A DNA stretch of 64,000 bases from Rhizobium albus. GTDB lineage: Bacteria > Pseudomonadota > Alphaproteobacteria > Rhizobiales > Rhizobiaceae. Below the pieces are notes generated by a model. The model was not told the origin of the DNA, made no database searches, and was given only the letters and a program-made list of their open reading frames with translations. The position numbers were made by a program, and so were the translations under genes. The stretch is taken from contig BSNO01000001.1 in NCBI GenBank assembly GCA_030160035.1, positions 992,001-1,056,000 on the forward strand, in the 5' to 3' direction. Position 1 is the stretch's first letter, and each line of letters begins with the position of its first letter. Below are positions 53,005 through 62,864 of this stretch, in pieces.

Positions 53005-54413
53005 AGATGCCGCAGACCATCGGCCTCGTCCATTTCGTCGGCATTGGCGGCATTGGCATGAGCGGCATTGCCGAAGCGCTTCATACGCTTGGCTACAGCG
53101 TGCAGGGCTCCGATCAGTCGGAAAGCGCGAATGTAGAGCGCCTGCGCAAGAAGGGCATCCCGGTCAGCGTCGGGCACGCGGCTGAAAATCTCGGCGATGC
53201 TGAGGTGCTGGTGGTGTCGACGGCGATCCGGAAGGACAATCCGGAACTGGTTGCGGCGCGCGAAAAGCTGCTGCCTATCGTCCGCCGCGCCGAAATGCTC
53301 GCCGAGCTGATGCGCTTCCGCAACGCGGTCGCGATCGGCGGCACGCATGGCAAGACCACGACGACCTCCATGGTCGCCGCCTTGCTCGACGCCGGCAATC
53401 TCGACCCGACCGTCATTAATGGCGGCATCATCAACGCCTATGGCACCAATGCCCGCATGGGGGCAGGCGACTGGATGGTGGTGGAAGCCGACGAGAGCGA
53501 TGGCACGTTCCTGAAGCTGCCCGCCGACGTGGCCGTGGTCACGAATATCGATCCCGAACATCTCGATCATTACGGCTCGTTCGATGCGGTTCGAGCGGCC
53601 TTCGCGCAGTTTGTCGAGAACGTGCCGTTCTATGGCTTCGGCGTCATGTGTCTGGACCATCCGGAGGTGCAGTCGCTTGTCGGCAAGATCGAAGATCGCC
53701 GCGTCGTCACCTATGGCGAGAACCCTCAGGCCGATGTGCGCTTCCTCAACCACCGCATGGACGGCCCGGTTTCGGTGTTCGACGTTCTGATCCGCCGCCG
53801 CAAGACCGGCGAGACGATCGACATCTGCGACCTGCGTCTTCCGATGCCTGGCCGTCACAATGTGTCCAATGCCACGGCGGCGACCGCCGTCGCGATCGAA
53901 CTCGGTGTGACGCCGGAGCAGATCAAGACCGGCCTTAGTTCCTTTGGCGGCGTGAAGCGGCGCTTCACGCATGTGGGCAGCTGGAAGGGCGTGGAGATTT
54001 TCGACGATTACGGGCATCACCCTGTCGAGATCAAGGCGGTGCTCAGAGCCGCCCGGGACGCCTGCGACGGTCGCATCGTCGCCATCGTCCAGCCGCATCG
54101 CTACACGCGGCTGGCGAGCCTGTTCGACGATTTCGCCGCCTGTTTCAACGATGCGGACACCGTCATCCTCGCTCCGGTCTACACGGCAGGTGAGCAGCCG
54201 ATCGAGGGCATCGATTCCGCCCATCTGGCACAGCGCATGAAGGCCGGCGGTCATCGCGACGTGCGCCTGATCGAGGCGCCGAACGAACTGGCAGCCATCG
54301 TTGCTGCGACGGCCTCGAAGGGCGATTACGTGGTGTGCCTTGGCGCGGGCTCCATCACCTATTGGGCGGCTGCGCTCGGAGGTGAGCTTGCAGCATTGTC
54401 CGGAGACGCATGA
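53001..54413 (+). CDS. murC: UDP-N-acetylmuramate--L-alanine ligase MurC
   Basis: MurC adds L-alanine to UDP-MurNAc, the first peptide step. The 470-residue product has the N-terminal [11 protein letters not shown] motif for the UDP substrate and the P-loop G-T-H-G-K-T-T-T-T near residue 115. The C-terminal D-D-Y-G-H-H-P segment is typical of MurC. The ATG overlaps the murG stop and the stop overlaps murB. Confidence 0.95.
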   Translation: MKMPQTIGLVHFVGIGGIGMSGIAEALHTLGYSVQGSDQSESANVERLRKKGIPVSVGHAAENLGDAEVLVVSTAIRKDNPELVAAREKLLPIVRRAEMLAELMRFRNAVAIGGTHGKTTTTSMVAALLDAGNLDPTVINGGIINAYGTNARMGAGDWMVVEADESDGTFLKLPADVAVVTNIDPEHLDHYGSFDAVRAAFAQFVENVPFYGFGVMCLDHPEVQSLVGKIEDRRVVTYGENPQADVRFLNHRMDGPVSVFDVLIRRRKTGETIDICDLRLPMPGRHNVSNATAATAVAIELGVTPEQIKTGLSSFGGVKRRFTHVGSWKGVEIFDDYGHHPVEIKAVLRAARDACDGRIVAIVQPHRYTRLASLFDDFAACFNDADTVILAPVYTAGEQPIEGIDSAHLAQRMKAGGHRDVRLIEAPNELAAIVAATASKGDYVVCLGAGSITYWAAALGGELAALSGDA

Positions 54414-55384
54414 TGCAGCATCCCCAGCACGGTGCGAAGCTTCTGGAAACGCTCGGTCCGATCTTTGATGGCCTTCGCGGCCGCGTGACCCCCGACGCGT
54501 CGATGGACAAGATCACCTGGTTTCGGGCCGGTGGTACGGCCGATCTTCTGTTTCAGCCGGCCGACCGGGATGATCTTGCCGCGTTCCTGAAGGCGCTTCC
54601 CGAAGACGTGCCGCTGATGGTCGTCGGGATCGGCTCGAACCTTCTGGTGCGCGATGGCGGCATTCGCGGCGCCGTCGTGCGGCTATCCGCAAAGGGCTTC
54701 GGCGACATCGAGCAGGTTGGCGAGACACGGCTGAAGGCAGGTGCAGCTTCGCCGGACAAGCGTGTCGCGGCCGCGGCACTTGATGCCTCTATCGGAGGCC
54801 TGCATTTTTACCACGGCATCCCCGGCGGCATCGGCGGCGCGCTTCGGATGAACGCTGGCGCAAACGGCGTGGAAACCAAGGATCGGGTCGTCGAAGTGCA
54901 CGCGCTCGATCGGCAGGGCAATGTCCATGTGCTGAGCAACGCCGACATGGGCTACAGCTACCGCCACAGCGGGGCGGCCGACGATCTCATCTTCACCCAT
55001 GCGATCTTCGAGGGCTACGCGGCCGACCAGGCTGTGATCCGTGCCGAGATGGATGCGGTCCAGCATCACCGAGAAACGGTGCAGCCGATCCGTGAGAAAA
55101 CCGGCGGCTCGACCTTCAAGAACCCGCCTGATTCGTCTGCCTGGAAGGAAATCGACCGGGCAGGTTGTCGTGGTCTGACGATCGGCGGCGCGCAGATGTC
55201 ACCGATGCATTGCAACTTCATGATCAATACGGGGCAGGCGAGCGGCTACGACCTGGAATTTCTCGGCGAGACCGTTCGCGCACGCGTTGCGCAAACGAGC
55301 GGCGTGCGCCTGCATTGGGAAATCCGCCGTCTCGGTGAGTTCGCCGATGGCCGGGTGGTACAGCCCTTTCTCGGGACCGAGTAG
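54410..55384 (+). CDS. murB: UDP-N-acetylenolpyruvoylglucosamine reductase MurB
   Basis: MurB reduces UDP-GlcNAc-enolpyruvate to UDP-MurNAc with NADPH and FAD. The 324-residue product has the FAD-binding [12 protein letters not shown], the G-I-P-G-G-I-G-G segment, and the catalytic Ser in G-G-S-T-F-K-N-P. The missing YhgD-type insert marks it as the shorter type II form. The ATG overlaps murC; a second ATG follows directly. Confidence 0.94.
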   Translation: MMQHPQHGAKLLETLGPIFDGLRGRVTPDASMDKITWFRAGGTADLLFQPADRDDLAAFLKALPEDVPLMVVGIGSNLLVRDGGIRGAVVRLSAKGFGDIEQVGETRLKAGAASPDKRVAAAALDASIGGLHFYHGIPGGIGGALRMNAGANGVETKDRVVEVHALDRQGNVHVLSNADMGYSYRHSGAADDLIFTHAIFEGYAADQAVIRAEMDAVQHHRETVQPIREKTGGSTFKNPPDSSAWKEIDRAGCRGLTIGGAQMSPMHCNFMINTGQASGYDLEFLGETVRARVAQTSGVRLHWEIRRLGEFADGRVVQPFLGTE

Positions 55385-55420
55385 GTCCTCGATTTCACCC
55401 GCTTGAGGGTTCGGCCGACG

Positions 55421-55519
55421 CCCCTTTGAAATCACATGTGATTCCAAGGGGCTCCGTGTGGGGTTGTCACGGAATCCCCGTTCTGATTCCTTGGGTTCAA
55501 GCACATTCGTCACTGAGTC
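55421..55519. other. murB-ddl intergenic element: long inverted repeat plus four GANTC sites
   Basis: The 237-bp gap between murB and ddl is the largest in the dcw cluster. CCCCTTTGAAATCACA pairs with TGTGATTCCAAGGGG (55421-55451) around a centre AATCACATGTGATT, with no T-run after it. GANTC sites, the target of the CcrM methylase in alphaproteobacteria, occur at 55440, 55472, 55485 and 55515. A promoter for ddl and the ftsQAZ genes is likely here, but I could not place -35/-10 boxes. Confidence 0.6.
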
Positions 55520-55621
55520 GCGGCATGACGTCGCCAAGGTTTGCTGGTCCGGGGCCGGCTGCCTTGTCGCGCGCGGTTTCAGTGCGTCCTGTGTTTTGAG
55601 GGATGATTAGAGGGGATCAGT

Positions 55622-56548
55622 ATGTCGAAAGGCCACGTGGCCGTTCTTATGGGCGGGTTCTCCTCGGAGCGACCGGTCAGCCTGTCGTCGGGTGCCGCCT
55701 GTGCGGATGCGCTCGAAGGCGTCGGCTATCGCGTGACCCGCATCGATGTCGATCGCAATGTCGCCAGTGTTCTTCATGAGCTGAAGCCCGACGTCGTCTT
55801 TAACGCTCTGCATGGGCCGTTCGGCGAAGATGGAACGATCCAGGGCATCCTCGAATATCTGCAGATTCCCTATACCCATTCCGGCGTGCTCGCTTCTGCG
55901 CTCGCCATGGACAAGGATCAGGCCAAGAAGGTCGCCAAGGCCGGCGGCGTGCCGGTTGCCGAATCCCGCGTGATGGATCGCCACGACATCGGCTCGAACC
56001 ATCCGATGAAGCCGCCCTATGTGGTGAAGCCGGTCAACGAAGGGTCGAGCTTCGGGGTCGTCATCGTGCGCGAGGGGCAGACACATCCGCCGCAGGTCAT
56101 CGGCTCGTCGGAATGGAAATATGGCGACCGAATCATGGTGGAGCGATTCATCGAAGGGCGTGAATTGACCTGCGCCGTGATGGGCGATGTGGCGCTTGGG
56201 GTGATCGAAATCATCCCGCAGGGCCACACCTTCTATGATTTTGATTCCAAATACGTACCCGGCGGATCAAAACACGAATACCCCGCAAAAATTTCACCAA
56301 ATATTTACCAAAAAATACAGACATTGGCGCTCAAGGCACACAGGGCAATCGGGTGTCGCGGCGTCAGTCGATCAGACTTCCGTTACGACGACCGATTTTC
56401 CGAAGAGGGCGAGGTCATCTGGCTGGAGGTCAACACTCAGCCTGGCATGACACCAACCTCGCTGGTGCCCGAACTCGCCCAGCATGCAGGGCATGACTTC
56501 GGCGAATTCTTGGCTTGGATGGTGGAGGACGCATCTTGTTTGCGTTGA
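55622..56548 (+). CDS. ddl: D-alanine--D-alanine ligase Ddl
   Basis: Ddl makes the D-Ala-D-Ala that MurF attaches to the muramyl tripeptide. The 308-residue ATP-grasp protein has [11 protein letters not shown] near the N-terminus, [11 protein letters not shown] in the central domain and E-V-N-T-Q-P-G-M-T near the C-terminus. AGAGGGG precedes the ATG. Codons from about 56231 to 56395 switch to AT-rich and rare forms (AAA, ATA, TCA, AGG, CGA), unlike the rest of the gene, while the protein stays typical. The end overlaps the likely ftsQ start. Confidence 0.94.
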   Translation: MSKGHVAVLMGGFSSERPVSLSSGAACADALEGVGYRVTRIDVDRNVASVLHELKPDVVFNALHGPFGEDGTIQGILEYLQIPYTHSGVLASALAMDKDQAKKVAKAGGVPVAESRVMDRHDIGSNHPMKPPYVVKPVNEGSSFGVVIVREGQTHPPQVIGSSEWKYGDRIMVERFIEGRELTCAVMGDVALGVIEIIPQGHTFYDFDSKYVPGGSKHEYPAKISPNIYQKIQTLALKAHRAIGCRGVSRSDFRYDDRFSEEGEVIWLEVNTQPGMTPTSLVPELAQHAGHDFGEFLAWMVEDASCLR

Positions 56549-57462
56549 TCGGTAAACGTGCGTGGAGGAGTTCGGCGGCGGTTGCGGCTGCGTCGGCCCG
56601 TGTCGTTCCGGTACTGCCGCGCCCCTTTCGCCGGGTAGTGCGCTATCTCGAATCGCCTGCGCTTGAAGAACTTGCGATCCCCCGTCACCTGGGATCGGTT
56701 CTCGCGCTGGTGTTCCTCGGTTCCACGCTCGTCTATGGCACCGTCGTCGGCGGGCACGGCCCCGCAGTCGTCAATGACGGCACGGCCGCGCTCGGCTTTG
56801 CGATCGATAACGTCACCGTCGAGGGCAATATCCAGACGTCCGAAATCGATATTCTGACGACGCTCGGCCTGGATGGCGCGACGTCGGTCATGGCCATGAA
56901 TGCGGCTGATGCGCGGAACGCGCTGCTTGAGCTTCCCTGGGTCCGCGACGCCCAGGTCCGCAAGGTCTATCCGGACGGCGTGACGGTCGAAGTCAAGGAA
57001 CGGCAGGCCTTCGGCATCTGGCAGAACGGCAAGGACCTGTTCCTGATCGAGCGGAACGGCAACATCATCACCCCGATGAACGATGCGCGCTTCAACATGC
57101 TGCCGCTGTTCGTTGGGCTCGGCGCCGATTCAGGCGCCGCCGGCTTCGACAAGATGCTGTCCGAGCATCCGGATCTGCAGCGTCGCATGCGCGCCGCCGT
57201 CCGCGTCGCGGAGCGCCGCTGGGACCTCTATTTCCGCAACGGCATCGTAGCTCGGCTGCCCGAGCGCGGCACCAAGGAAGCCTTGGCGACGCTCGCCGAA
57301 CTCGACCGTACCGAAGAAATCCTGTCGCGCGACATCGCTGCGGTGGATCTGAGGCTCTCCGACCGCATCGCCATCCGCCTGACGCCGGATGCGCTCGAGC
57401 GCCGGCAGGCAGCGTGGGAAGAGCGCAGCAAGGCATTGAAGGCGATGGAGCGGCGTACATGA
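56536..57462 (+). CDS. ftsQ: Cell division protein FtsQ
   Basis: FtsQ is a bitopic division protein linking early and late divisome parts. The 308-residue product has a short cytoplasmic N-terminus, a membrane segment ([15 protein letters not shown] at about residue 55-72), a POTRA domain beginning I-D-N-V-T-V-E-G-N, and the FtsQ beta domain. I chose the TTG at 56536 because GGAGGA lies 6 bp upstream and it overlaps the ddl end. A TTG at 56515 has no ribosome site. Confidence 0.9.
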   Translation: MFALIGKRAWRSSAAVAAASARVVPVLPRPFRRVVRYLESPALEELAIPRHLGSVLALVFLGSTLVYGTVVGGHGPAVVNDGTAALGFAIDNVTVEGNIQTSEIDILTTLGLDGATSVMAMNAADARNALLELPWVRDAQVRKVYPDGVTVEVKERQAFGIWQNGKDLFLIERNGNIITPMNDARFNMLPLFVGLGADSGAAGFDKMLSEHPDLQRRMRAAVRVAERRWDLYFRNGIVARLPERGTKEALATLAELDRTEEILSRDIAAVDLRLSDRIAIRLTPDALERRQAAWEERSKALKAMERRT

Positions 57463-58784
57463 GCATCTTCGGGTCCAGCTCCTTCGGCGTCCCGCGCATG
57501 CGTCCGCTCTCGGCCAAGCGCACGACCACGGTCTCGGTGCTCGACATCGGATCGTCCAAGGTCGTCTGCATGATCGGCCGGCTGACGCCGCGCACGGAAA
57601 GCCAGCTTCTGCCTGGCCGCACGCACCGGATCGAAATCGTCGGCATCGGCCACCAGAAGTCCCGCGGCATGAAGGCCGGCGTAATCGCCGATCTTGACGC
57701 GGTAGAGGGCGCCGTCCGGTTGGCGGTCGACGCGGCTGAGCGCATGGCCGGGCTGACGGTCGAATCGCTGATCGTCAACGTTTCGGCGGGCCGGCTGAAG
57801 AGCGACACTTATTCGGGCTCCATCGATCTCGGCGGGCATGAGGTCAATTCCGCCGATCTGCGGAAGGTCCTGTCGGCGGCAGCGCAGAAATCGGCGCTCG
57901 CCGATCGCGGCGTCATCCATTCGCTCCCAACTCTTTTCACGCTCGATGGCGAGCGCGGCATCGAAGATCCGACGGGCATGTTCGGCGATCGTCTGTCGGT
58001 CGACATGCACATTCTGTCGGCCGAACGCGCGCCGCTGCGCAATCTGGAGCTCTGCATCAACCGGGCTCATCTCTCCGTCGAGGCCATGGTCGCGACGCCC
58101 TATGCCAGCGGGCTCGCCGCGCTGGTCGACGACGAGGCCGAGATGGGCTGCGTCACGATCGACCTTGGCGGCGGCACGACCACCATTTCATTGTTTTCCG
58201 AAGGTCGGCTCGTGCATGTCGATGCCATCGCGCTCGGCGGCCATCACGTGACGATGGACCTTGCGCGCGGCCTTTCCACGCGGGTCGACGATGCAGAACG
58301 GCTGAAGGTCGTGCACGGCTCGGCCGTTACCACCTCCACAGACGACCGTGACGTCGTCACCATTCCTCCGATCGGCGACGATGAGCGCGACATGCCCACG
58401 CAGGTTCCGCGTGCTCTAGTGGTGAAGATTGTCCGCGCACGGGTAGAGGAAACCTTGGAAATGATTCGCGATCGTTTGCAGAAATCCGGCCATAGCGGCG
58501 CGGTCGGCAAGCGCATCGTACTGACGGGCGGCGCAAGCCAACTGACGGGGATGGCGGACGTGGCAAGGCGAATTCTCGCCCGCAACGTCCGCATCGGTCG
58601 GCCGATGGGTGTCGCGGGCTTGCCCGCGGCCGCCAAGGGTCCGGCCTTCTCCACCGCAGTGGGGCTGATGATCTATCCGCAGGTTGCAGGTCTCGAAGAC
58701 CATGCTTCCGGCAGGGCCGGCTTTGTCGGCGAAGGAACAGGTACGATCGCCCTTATGGGGCGGTGGCTTAGAGAGAGTTTTTAA
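57459..58784 (+). CDS. ftsA: Cell division protein FtsA
   Basis: FtsA is the actin-like protein that ties FtsZ to the membrane. The 441-residue product has the phosphate-1 motif L-D-I-G-S-S-K-V near residue 28, an I-D-L-G-G-G-T-T segment and the C-terminal amphipathic helix (M-G-R-W-L-R-E-S-F). The ATG at 57459 overlaps the ftsQ stop. An in-frame GTG-type extension to 57414 lies in ftsQ. ftsZ follows after 53 bp. Confidence 0.95.
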   Translation: MSIFGSSSFGVPRMRPLSAKRTTTVSVLDIGSSKVVCMIGRLTPRTESQLLPGRTHRIEIVGIGHQKSRGMKAGVIADLDAVEGAVRLAVDAAERMAGLTVESLIVNVSAGRLKSDTYSGSIDLGGHEVNSADLRKVLSAAAQKSALADRGVIHSLPTLFTLDGERGIEDPTGMFGDRLSVDMHILSAERAPLRNLELCINRAHLSVEAMVATPYASGLAALVDDEAEMGCVTIDLGGGTTTISLFSEGRLVHVDAIALGGHHVTMDLARGLSTRVDDAERLKVVHGSAVTTSTDDRDVVTIPPIGDDERDMPTQVPRALVVKIVRARVEETLEMIRDRLQKSGHSGAVGKRIVLTGGASQLTGMADVARRILARNVRIGRPMGVAGLPAAAKGPAFSTAVGLMIYPQVAGLEDHASGRAGFVGEGTGTIALMGRWLRESF

Positions 58785-58837
58785 TCAGGGCTTTGGCCAA
58801 AGCGGCGTTTGGCCGAAAACGGAAAGGATCGGGTGCC

Positions 58838-60532
58838 ATGACCATCAAATTGCAGAAGCCGGACATCACCGAGCTGAAGCCACGGATCACCGTTTTCGGT
58901 GTCGGCGGCGGCGGCGGCAATGCCGTCAACAACATGATCAATGCAGGCCTTGAAGGCGTCGATTTCGTCGTCGCCAACACCGACGCGCAGGCGCTGTCGA
59001 TGACCAAGGCCACGCGCATCATCCAGATGGGCGTTGCTGTCACCGAAGGTCTCGGCGCCGGGTCGCGTCCGGAAGTCGGCCGCGCTGCCGCCGAAGAGTG
59101 CATCGATGAGATCGTCGATCACCTGAACGGCACGCATATGTGCTTCGTCACCGCCGGCATGGGCGGCGGCACCGGCACCGGTGCTGCTCCGGTCGTCGCG
59201 CAGGCTGCCCGTCAGAAGGGTATTCTGACCGTCGGCGTCGTCACCAAACCGTTCCACTTCGAAGGCGGCCGCCGCATGCGCGTTGCCGATGCCGGCATCG
59301 AAGAGCTTCAGGCTTGCGTCGATACGCTGATCGTCATCCCGAACCAGAACCTGTTCCGGATCGCCAACGAGAAGACGACGTTCGCCGACGCCTTCGGCAT
59401 GGCCGACCAGGTACTCTATTCGGGCGTCGCCTGCATCACCGACCTGATGGTCAAGGAAGGCCTCATCAACCTCGACTTCGCCGACGTTCGTTCGGTGATG
59501 CGCGAGATGGGCAAGGCAATGATGGGTACGGGCGAAGCATCCGGCGAAGGCCGCGCAATGGCCGCTGCCGAAGCTGCGATCGCCAACCCGCTGCTCGACG
59601 AAACCTCCATGAAGGGCGCTCAAGGGCTGCTGATCTCTATCACCGGCGGCCGTGACATGACGCTGTTCGAAGTGGACGAAGCAGCGACCCGCATCCGCGA
59701 AGAAGTCGACCCGGATGCCAACATCATCCTCGGCGCGACGTTCGACGAAGAACTCGAAGGCCTCATTCGCGTGTCGGTCGTTGCCACCGGCATCGACAAG
59801 GCTGCAGCCGAAATCGGCGGTGGTCAGGCCGGACAGCAGCGTCAGGAAGTGCGTCCCGCCCAGCGGGTTGCCGCACCTCAGGCTGCCCAGCCGGCTGCTC
59901 CGCGTGCGGTTGCCCCTGCGCCGGTCCAGCATCAGCCCGCAGCGGTTCGCGAAGTGGTATCCGAGCAGACGCTTGCAGCCTCGCTGAAGTCTGCCGAAGC
60001 GGAGATCGAGCGCGAACTGCGCATCGAGCCGATCGCGCAGGCCGACGACTTCGTGCCGCAGAGCCGCCTCTTCGCAAACGCACCCCAGCCGGAAGCTCCG
60101 GCTCCGCGTCCGATGGCTGGCTATCATGTTCCGCCGACGCCGCGTCCCGTCGAGGCTCCGGCTCCGCAGGCGATGGCTCCGGTTGAGCCGGCGCGCATGC
60201 CGCGGGTCGAAGACTTCCCGCCGGTCGTTCAGGCGGAGATGGAGCATCGCCAGGCTCCGCGCACCGAGCCTGCTGCCGACGAGCGTGGCCCGATGGGCCT
60301 TCTGAAGCGCCTGTCGAACAGCCTTGGCCGTCGTGATGAGGAAGAAGCACCGCGTGCAGCGCCCCGTGCGCCGGCCGCAGAGGAGCGTCGCAGCCTGTCG
60401 CCGGAGGCGAGCCTCTACGCGCCGCGTCGTGGACAGCTCGATGACCAGGGCCGCGCGGTTCAGGCCAAGCGCGTTTCGCAGGACGACGATCAGCTGGAAA
60501 TTCCAGCCTTCCTGCGCCGCCAGGCCAACTGA
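58838..60532 (+). CDS. ftsZ: Cell division GTPase FtsZ
   Basis: FtsZ forms the cytokinetic ring. The 564-residue product has the tubulin signature G-G-G-T-G-T-G at about residue 108 and the GTPase core to about residue 317. A long Ala/Pro/Gln-rich linker follows (about 320-545), then the conserved C-terminal peptide ([10 protein letters not shown]). Escherichia coli FtsZ has 383 residues; the long linker is usual in Rhizobiales. GGAAAGGA lies 9 bp before the ATG. The frame is open to 58793, which adds residues with no match to the family. Confidence 0.96.
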   Translation: MTIKLQKPDITELKPRITVFGVGGGGGNAVNNMINAGLEGVDFVVANTDAQALSMTKATRIIQMGVAVTEGLGAGSRPEVGRAAAEECIDEIVDHLNGTHMCFVTAGMGGGTGTGAAPVVAQAARQKGILTVGVVTKPFHFEGGRRMRVADAGIEELQACVDTLIVIPNQNLFRIANEKTTFADAFGMADQVLYSGVACITDLMVKEGLINLDFADVRSVMREMGKAMMGTGEASGEGRAMAAAEAAIANPLLDETSMKGAQGLLISITGGRDMTLFEVDEAATRIREEVDPDANIILGATFDEELEGLIRVSVVATGIDKAAAEIGGGQAGQQRQEVRPAQRVAAPQAAQPAAPRAVAPAPVQHQPAAVREVVSEQTLAASLKSAEAEIERELRIEPIAQADDFVPQSRLFANAPQPEAPAPRPMAGYHVPPTPRPVEAPAPQAMAPVEPARMPRVEDFPPVVQAEMEHRQAPRTEPAADERGPMGLLKRLSNSLGRRDEEEAPRAAPRAPAAEERRSLSPEASLYAPRRGQLDDQGRAVQAKRVSQDDDQLEIPAFLRRQAN

Positions 60533-60550
60533 GTCGCGCCACACTATCGC

Positions 60551-60585
60551 CTTTCGGCAGCATCCTTCTCTGATGCTGCCGAAAG
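60551..60585 (+). terminator. Strong hairpin after ftsZ
   Basis: CTTTCGGCAGCATC and GATGCTGCCGAAAG form a perfect 14-bp stem with a 7-nt loop, 19 bp after the ftsZ stop. No T-run follows, so it may be a 3' stability or Rho-related end. The remaining 220 bp to lpxC contain no gene; a palindrome CGAACGTTCG lies at about 60720. Confidence 0.65.
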
Positions 60586-60806
60586 ATCAACAGCTCGCAA
60601 GCCATTGAAATTACGTTAGAATTCTGACAAGGCAGGTTGCAAGATTTCGAAACAATCCGTGATTTTGCCGGCCTGAGCCCCGCCCGTATCTTCCGCATCC
60701 ACCGGGAGGCTGGGGCTGACGAACGTTCGAACTGCGTGAATGCCCTTGGGACTACAGACGATCGAACCGCGAAGGGATCGATCGCGACAACGCAGCGGGC
60801 AATTTT

Positions 60807-61760
60807 ATGATTTCAATTTCTTCCGGCAACCAGACTACCATTGCGCACCACGTCTCGCTTTCGGGCATCGGTGTTCACAGTGGGGCCGAAGTGACCGTCC
60901 GTCTTCACCCGCGTGAAATCGACAGCGGTGTGATCTTCCGCCGGGTCTTTGCCGACGGTCGCCGAGAAGACATTCGCGCCGTGTCGTCGAAGGTCGTCGC
61001 GACAGATCTCTGCACGGTCATCGGCAGCGCAAGCGGCGCGACCATCGGCACGATCGAGCATGTGATGGCAGCCATCGCCGCTCTCGACGTGGACAACATC
61101 ATCATCGAAGTCGACGGCGCCGAAATGCCGATCATGGACGGTTCGGCCCGGGCATTCGTCGAAGCCATCGACGAGGCTGGGATCGTCCAGCTTGAGGCAC
61201 GTCGCCGCTTCATTCGCGTGCGCAAGCCCGTGCGCGTCGAGATGGGTGGCTCCTGGGGTGAATTCCTGCCGCATGGAACGACGCGTTACGAGGTCACGAT
61301 CGACTTCGACAGCGCCGCGATCGGCCGTCAGCTTTGGGCAGGGGACATCACCGCCGCCGTGTTCCGCTCCGAACTCGCTCGTTCGCGCACGTTCGGCTTC
61401 ATGCGCGACGTGGAAAAGCTTTGGGCCGCCGGCTTTGCGCTCGGCGCATCGCTCGAAAATGCCGTGGTGGTCTCCGATGATGACAGCGTCATCAACGCTG
61501 AGGGTCTGCGCTACTCAGACGAGTTCGTGCGCCACAAGACGCTCGATGCCGTCGGTGATCTGGCACTCGCCGGCGCGCCGATCATCGGGTGCTTCCGCTC
61601 CTATCGCGGCGGGCACAAGCTGAACGCGATCGCGCTGAAAGCGCTGCTCGACGATTTGTCCGCCTACGATATCGTCGAAGCGCCGTCGGCCGGGGCTCAG
61701 CGCTTTCGCAGGGCGGATCTGGTTGCGGTATCGCCCTCATTTGCTCCATGGGCGCATTAG
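60807..61760 (+). CDS. lpxC: UDP-3-O-acyl-N-acetylglucosamine deacetylase LpxC
   Basis: LpxC makes the committed step of lipid A synthesis. The 317-residue zinc enzyme has the H-H-V-S-L-S-G-I-G-V-H-S-G start, the zinc ligand His in T-I-E-H-V-M, and the second metal and catalytic sites in H-K-T-L-D-A-V-G-D and Y-R-G-G-H-K-L. It follows ftsZ, as in most Rhizobiales, and leads into bamD. The start was chosen at the ATG that begins the conserved domain. Confidence 0.96.
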   Translation: MISISSGNQTTIAHHVSLSGIGVHSGAEVTVRLHPREIDSGVIFRRVFADGRREDIRAVSSKVVATDLCTVIGSASGATIGTIEHVMAAIAALDVDNIIIEVDGAEMPIMDGSARAFVEAIDEAGIVQLEARRRFIRVRKPVRVEMGGSWGEFLPHGTTRYEVTIDFDSAAIGRQLWAGDITAAVFRSELARSRTFGFMRDVEKLWAAGFALGASLENAVVVSDDDSVINAEGLRYSDEFVRHKTLDAVGDLALAGAPIIGCFRSYRGGHKLNAIALKALLDDLSAYDIVEAPSAGAQRFRRADLVAVSPSFAPWAH

Positions 61761-61900
61761 TCGTAGCGCCAAATCGCTGCCGTCACAAAAATGCGCCAAT
61801 ATCGGCACAGTTACGGGCCGGCTCAGGCATTGAGGCCAGCGGCGAATGCCGCTAGAAGGCCAAGGTTCGCATTGGACATCTTGAAAGGGTTTTGGCGCGC

Positions 61901-62773
61901 ATGACAGTCAAGGTTCGGCAACAGTCCGGGAGCTCGCTTGCGAGAAGCGCGGCGCTTGGTCTTCTGGTCGCCGTCGCGGGCGTCGCTGCAGGCTGCCAGA
62001 CGGAACCCGATATCGATATCACCGCTCTTGCAAGCGACATCGATCCGCCGGATGTTCTCTACAACCAGGGCCTGGCGAACCTGCAGGGCGGCCGGCTGAC
62101 AGAGGCTGCGCGCAAGTTCGAAGCGATCGATCGCCAGCATCCCTATTCGGAGTTTGCCCGTCGTGCGCTCGTCATGAACGCTTTCGTCAAGTATCGGCAG
62201 GGCGACTACGACGAAGCGGTGAATGGTGCGAGCCGCTATCTCAGCCTTTATCCGGGCGACGAAGATGCTGCTTACGCGCAGTACATCATCGGCCTGTCCT
62301 ATTTCCGCCAGATCCGCGACGTGACGCAGGATCAGCGTGATTCGGCCCGCGCCATTCAGGCCATGCAGGCCGTCGTCGATCGCTATCCCGACTCCGAATA
62401 TGTCGAGGACGCACAGGCCAAGATTCGTTTCGCCCGCGACCAGCTCGCCGGCAAGGAAATGCAGGTCGGCCGCTATTATCTCGAGCGTCGCGAATATGTC
62501 GCCGCCATCAACCGCTTCCGCAACGTCGTTGAGCGCTATCCGAACACGCGTCAGGTCGAGGAAGCGCTCGCCCGTCTCGTCGAAGCGAATTACGCACTTG
62601 GCCTGACCGACGAAGCGCAGACGGCTGCTGCAGTGCTTGGCCACAACTATCCGGACAGCCAGTGGTATGCGGACTCCTACGCATTGCTGCAGACCGGCGG
62701 GCTGCAGCCGCGTGAAAACACCGGCTCCTGGATTTCTCGTGCCGGCGCAGCCCTCATCGGCCCGGATGCTTGA
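61901..62773 (+). CDS. bamD: Outer membrane assembly lipoprotein BamD
   Basis: BamD is an essential lipoprotein of the BAM complex that inserts beta-barrel proteins. The 290-residue product has a lipobox V-A-A-G-C (lipidated Cys near residue 32) and tetratricopeptide-like repeats ([24 protein letters not shown]). I chose the ATG at 61901, with GAAAGGG 11 bp upstream, over a TTG at 61892. The 140-bp gap from lpxC has a small stem-loop (AGCGGC-GAAT-GCCGCT at 61838) and no gene. Confidence 0.94.
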   Translation: MTVKVRQQSGSSLARSAALGLLVAVAGVAAGCQTEPDIDITALASDIDPPDVLYNQGLANLQGGRLTEAARKFEAIDRQHPYSEFARRALVMNAFVKYRQGDYDEAVNGASRYLSLYPGDEDAAYAQYIIGLSYFRQIRDVTQDQRDSARAIQAMQAVVDRYPDSEYVEDAQAKIRFARDQLAGKEMQVGRYYLERREYVAAINRFRNVVERYPNTRQVEEALARLVEANYALGLTDEAQTAAAVLGHNYPDSQWYADSYALLQTGGLQPRENTGSWISRAGAALIGPDA

Positions 62774-62779
62774 TCTTCG

Positions 62780-62813
62780 GAACCCACCGGCCCAAGAAGG
62801 GTTTGGTGGGTTC
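62780..62813 (+). terminator. Hairpin after bamD
   Basis: GAACCCACC and GGTGGGTTC form a perfect 9-bp stem with a long loop, 6 bp after the stop. It is followed by TTCGTC with no real T-run and sits 51 bp before recN; it may be a weak terminator. Confidence 0.45.
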
Positions 62814-62864
62814 TTCGTCTGCTGATCGTTCATCCGTTTTTGCCGACTCCCCGAGCAAAGGTTC

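Noticed and set aside
62827-62864. LexA-type site before recN
   Set aside because: Only one GTTC half (GTTCATCCG) is present; the alphaproteobacterial pattern GTTC-N7-GTTC is not completed.
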